Shown: positions 5,505-7,919 of the stretch, piece by piece | Layout of the letters: each line of letters opens with the position of its first letter | Numbering within the stretch: position 1 is the first letter of the stretch | Origin: Thermoplasmata archaeon | Lineage (GTDB): Archaea > Thermoplasmatota > Thermoplasmata > Thermoplasmatales > Thermoplasmataceae | Assembly: GCA_021826795.1 (NCBI GenBank) | Contig: JAKAYM010000081.1 | Location: forward strand, 1 to 7,919 | Reading direction: 5' to 3' | Length of the DNA: 7,919 nt | Translations under genes and position numbers: made by a program | Notes under the pieces: generated by a model | What the model saw: only the letters and a program-made list of their open reading frames with translations | Told to the model about the DNA's origin: nothing | Database searches by the model: none

Positions 5505-6710
5505 ATGAAGGATTATGTACACGCTACCTTTGCATCTACAGGGTCCTGGATAGGAAATATATATGATTTGACACTTGTAACTTATATATATGCCGAACTT
5601 GAAAAATCCTATCATATAGGACTGGGTGTGGTATCACTGCTTTTCGCTCTCGGATTAATCGGCAGATTCTTCGGAGGGCTATATTTAGGATCTCTTACAG
5701 ATAAAATCGGGGCGAGGCGTGTTATGGCTTTGAGCACAGCAGGATACGCAATATTTGCAGGTATCATGGCTTTTTCTCCTGACGTTTTTATACTCTTTTC
5801 TGCAAGATTCGTGCAGGGAGTATTTATGGGAGGTGAATGGACATCCGGTACTGTTCTAGGCTACGAATTTTCACCTGCAGATATAAGGTCTACAATATTC
5901 GGAGTAATACAGAGTGGTTATGGCATAGGCTATGCACTCACAGGCGTTGCATACATTTTATTTCTTCCAACTATCGGGGCAACCTGGAGGATTTTCCTCA
6001 TTACGGGAACCATCCCATTAATTATTGCACCATATACTATAATGAGGCTCCCTTCAGATAAAAGTACCATAAAAAAGGCTACGCATAAAATACATCTCAT
6101 GAATTATAAAATTCCATTGATTAAATCCATGATCATGATGTCCGGATACTTCTCTGCATATTTTGCCATATTATCGTTTTACCCAACTGTGGCACCATCA
6201 TTCGGGCTTCCCGGATCAATTGTTGGGGTTGTGATGATCGCTTCAAGCATTACTGTAGCCATAGGATTTCTAATCTTCGGAAGGCTTTCAAATAACTTCA
6301 GAAAGAAGCATCTGATCATGGCAGGTTCTTTGATTGCTTTAGCATTTTCATGGGTTGCAATGCCATATTTTGTACTGCTCAGGCCATTTGCCATCCCGGG
6401 AATGATCATCTTCACTCTCGGTGTCGGATCCATGCCGGTTATACCCCTGCTTCTCATGGACAGGATTGACCCTGCTGTTAGGGGCCTTATATCCGGTATA
6501 TCATATAATTTTGGTGCACTTTTCGGTGGACTCATATCGGTGCTTCTCGGAGTGGTCGGGGGGATTGTAGGATATAAAGGACTAATATTCATCATTGACA
6601 TGACAACTCTTATATGCCTCTTATCAGTTTTTGCTGTGAGCGTAAGCATAAAAAAGAAAGGAGAATCGGCATCCTATCTATCAGGGCTGTCAGAAAATAC
6701 TATAAAATAA
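5505..6710 (+). CDS. MFS transporter, metabolite/organic-acid:proton symporter type
   Basis: A 401-residue, 12-helix major facilitator protein of the plasma membrane. Helix 1 holds an acidic residue in NIYDLTL (D21). The loop 2-3 motif A is GSLTDKIGARR (62-72). Helix 4 carries RFVQGVFMGGEWTSG (101-115), whose GGEW core is typical of metabolite, aromatic-acid and sialate/lactate:H+ symporters (MHS, AAHS and SHS groups), followed by the usual E...R (E121, R128) and the QSGYGIGYAL helix 5 pattern (136-145). The drug-exporter motif C is absent, so uptake is likelier than efflux. In an acidophile, proton-coupled uptake of organic acids or sugars would be plausible, but the substrate cannot be read from sequence. 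ATG 5505 fits its TATA element and puts helix 1 at the expected distance. Function class is fairly sure; subfamily tentative. Confidence 0.88.
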   Translation: MKDYVHATFASTGSWIGNIYDLTLVTYIYAELEKSYHIGLGVVSLLFALGLIGRFFGGLYLGSLTDKIGARRVMALSTAGYAIFAGIMAFSPDVFILFSARFVQGVFMGGEWTSGTVLGYEFSPADIRSTIFGVIQSGYGIGYALTGVAYILFLPTIGATWRIFLITGTIPLIIAPYTIMRLPSDKSTIKKATHKIHLMNYKIPLIKSMIMMSGYFSAYFAILSFYPTVAPSFGLPGSIVGVVMIASSITVAIGFLIFGRLSNNFRKKHLIMAGSLIALAFSWVAMPYFVLLRPFAIPGMIIFTLGVGSMPVIPLLLMDRIDPAVRGLISGISYNFGALFGGLISVLLGVVGGIVGYKGLIFIIDMTTLICLLSVFAVSVSIKKKGESASYLSGLSENTIK

Positions 6711-6721
6711 TATGTAATAGA

Positions 6722-6741
6722 AAAAATAATATGCTATTTTT
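6722..6741 (+). terminator. AT-rich hairpin after the MFS gene, overlapping the next promoter
   Basis: AAAAATA (6722-6728) pairs with TATTTTT (6735-6741) around a 6-base loop. It ends in a T run just after the MFS stop and could mark the 3' end of that transcript. The same bases include AATAATATG (6725-6733), a TATA-like element centred 25 bases before the isomerase ATG (6754). Either role, or neither, is possible. Confidence 0.25.
6725..6733 (+). promoter_or_regulatory. TATA-like element for the sugar isomerase gene
   Basis: AATAATATG, with an upstream A run, is centred about 25 bases before ATG 6754. No Shine-Dalgarno precedes the ATG, so a leaderless transcript is likely. Confidence 0.35.
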
Positions 6742-6753
6742 ATCTACTCTATT

Positions 6754-7671
6754 ATGAATTTTCTTGACGAATTAAAAAATTTAAAGGAACAGATAAAATC
6801 TACAGATAAATTCAATGTGGATTTTAACTTTGATAATATTGTAATTTCTGGAATGGGTGGATCAGGCATAGTGGGAAATATCTTCCAGGAATACTATACA
6901 GAACGTCCGGTAATTCCAATAGGTGATTATGGGATCCCTTCGTTTGTAGATGAAAAAACACTTTTTATTGCCATAAGTTACTCCGGGAATACTGAGGAGA
7001 CAATCAATAATGTAGAGGAGGCCAAGAAGAAAGGTGCACACGTTATGGCAATTACATCCGGTGGGAAACTCGAAACTATGGTTGAAAATTCGATAATAAT
7101 ACCATCGGGGATCCAGCCAAGATCGGCGCTGGGGTATATGATCATGCCACTGTACAACACCTTTTCCCCGTTTAAAGATGATACAATTTCCTCTACCTAC
7201 GATGTTCTCAACGATATGGATAAAAATCATGGTGAAATGAAAGCAGAAGCATTCAAAATTTATGAGAATAGCTCAATTCCGATTATATATGGCTCAAAAC
7301 CCTTCAAATCAGTAGCATACAGGTGGAAAACCCAGTTCAATGAAAATGCAAAAACATTTGCATTCTACAGTTATTTCCCGGAATTAAATCATAATGATAC
7401 AATGCCCTTGAAATCCGCCTACAGAAGGTCTGAATATCTATTTTATGCATTTGAATCGGATAATACAAGGATCAACCAGAGGATAAAAATAACACAGGAT
7501 ATAACAGGGGAACAGTTCTCTGTGATTAAATCCCCATCAAACGATTACCTTGTGAAATTATTTTACCTGCTCCATTATGCTGATTATCTGACGTATGAGC
7601 TTGCATTGGTCAGGAACGTGGATCCAACTGATGTATCCACAATAGAGGAACTCAAGGCAAAATTAAACTAA
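6754..7671 (+). CDS. pgi: bifunctional phosphoglucose/phosphomannose isomerase
   Basis: A cytoplasmic SIS-domain isomerase that interconverts fructose 6-phosphate with glucose 6-phosphate and with mannose 6-phosphate. It serves gluconeogenic and sugar-nucleotide metabolism. At 305 residues it matches the archaeal bifunctional family (about 300 residues) known from Pyrobaculum, Aeropyrum and Thermoplasma, not the ~550-residue classical PGI. Sequence signs are SGMGGSG (32-38), the phosphosugar-binding SYSGNTEET (75-83), TSGGKL (101-106), QPRSALGY (121-128), the catalytic-type FNENAK with E197, LNHND with H213, and the C-terminal NVDPTDV...EELK (288-301) carrying the Thr and Lys expected near the active site. 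Residue roles are assigned from memory of the Pyrobaculum enzyme. ATG 6754 gives the family N-terminus. It converges with an opposing gene; the stops are 11 bases apart. Firm for the family, good for dual specificity. Confidence 0.93.
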   Translation: MNFLDELKNLKEQIKSTDKFNVDFNFDNIVISGMGGSGIVGNIFQEYYTERPVIPIGDYGIPSFVDEKTLFIAISYSGNTEETINNVEEAKKKGAHVMAITSGGKLETMVENSIIIPSGIQPRSALGYMIMPLYNTFSPFKDDTISSTYDVLNDMDKNHGEMKAEAFKIYENSSIPIIYGSKPFKSVAYRWKTQFNENAKTFAFYSYFPELNHNDTMPLKSAYRRSEYLFYAFESDNTRINQRIKITQDITGEQFSVIKSPSNDYLVKLFYLLHYADYLTYELALVRNVDPTDVSTIEELKAKLN

Positions 7672-7682
7672 CTTATTCAAAT

Positions 7683-7919
7683 TCACGAGGTCGGCGATGT
7701 TATTTCTTTCGAACTTTCCACTATAATTGATCCTCCGGGTGGAAGTATTGCCTCTATCTCTGATTTGTCCATATCAAGTATTTTCGCGATTTTCTCTGCA
7801 GCTGTGGATCTCTTTTCATTTCCGGGTTTAATTATAACATACTTTTCTGATTCTATTTTAGTTTCCGCGGGGGATATCATGGGTAGTGTATTTCCCTTAT
7901 AATCGATCAATGAGACTTT
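7683..7919 (-). CDS. C-terminal part of an unknown protein, cut by the right window edge
   Basis: An open minus-strand frame of 78 codons runs from the right edge to TGA at 7685-7683. The frame is still open at base 7919 (K-V-S before the TTG at 7910), so the TTG is not a supported start and the gene probably begins outside the window. The visible part is soluble and charged: strand-like YVIIKPG (residues 28-34 of the visible part), a helical AAEKIAKILDMDKSEIEAI (41-59), then PPGGSIIVESS (61-71) and a polar tail. No catalytic motif can be recognised. The stop lies 11 bases from that of the isomerase gene, a tight convergent arrangement. Codon choice and composition resemble the neighbours, so it is likely a real gene. 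Confidence 0.65.
   Translation of the reverse strand, partial: KVSLIDYKGNTLPMISPAETKIESEKYVIIKPGNEKRSTAAEKIAKILDMDKSEIEAILPPGGSIIVESSKEITSPTS

Noticed and set aside
7908..7910. TTG at 7910 as a start codon for the right-edge gene
   Set aside because: The frame continues open to the end of the window with no promoter or Shine-Dalgarno visible, so a truncated gene is likelier than a 75-residue protein.

Overview
The window looks like chromosomal DNA of an AT-rich euryarchaeon, most likely of the order Thermoplasmatales (a Ferroplasma/Picrophilus/Acidiplasma/Cuniculiplasma-type acidophile). Reasons: an archaeal tyrosyl-tRNA synthetase, the euryarchaeal RecA-family paralogue RadB, an archaeal FEN1 flap nuclease with a PCNA-binding tail, and a ~300-residue SIS-domain phosphoglucose/phosphomannose isomerase of the type known from Thermoplasma and crenarchaea. 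Most genes have an AT-rich TATA-like element about 23-30 bases before the ATG and no Shine-Dalgarno, which suggests leaderless transcripts. The genus is an inference.

Layout. Positions 1-104 form a GC-rich island with nested hairpins and a downstream T run. It carries no gene I recognise and may be the 3' end of a structured RNA. A drug-exporter-like MFS gene (184-1347, minus) follows; its N-terminus appears to be cut off by one extra base in a homopolymer. An AT-rich divergent intergenic region leads to a plus-strand cluster: a 60-aa helical protein, tyrS, and a 92-aa protein whose ATG directly follows the tyrS stop. This cluster runs tail-to-tail into radB-fen1 (minus, 4814 to 3082), and the stop codons of the two units overlap. 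Three plus-strand genes follow, each with its own apparent promoter: an unknown two-helix membrane protein (5006-5452), a metabolite-type MFS transporter (5505-6710), and the sugar isomerase (6754-7671). An unknown minus-strand gene enters from the right edge and ends at 7683, 11 bases from the isomerase stop.

How the genes relate. radB and fen1 are a coherent pair for recombinational repair and flap processing and are almost certainly co-transcribed, with fen1 read from a Shine-Dalgarno inside the end of radB. tyrS and the 92-aa gene are probably co-transcribed. The rest looks like ordinary core metabolism and transport. I see no CRISPR array, insertion sequence, tRNA, rRNA or multi-gene defence system, and no convincing novel system. 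The best leads are the N-terminal frameshift in the first MFS gene, the structured GC island at the left edge, the HIAI form of the TyrRS HIGH motif, and four unassigned proteins.
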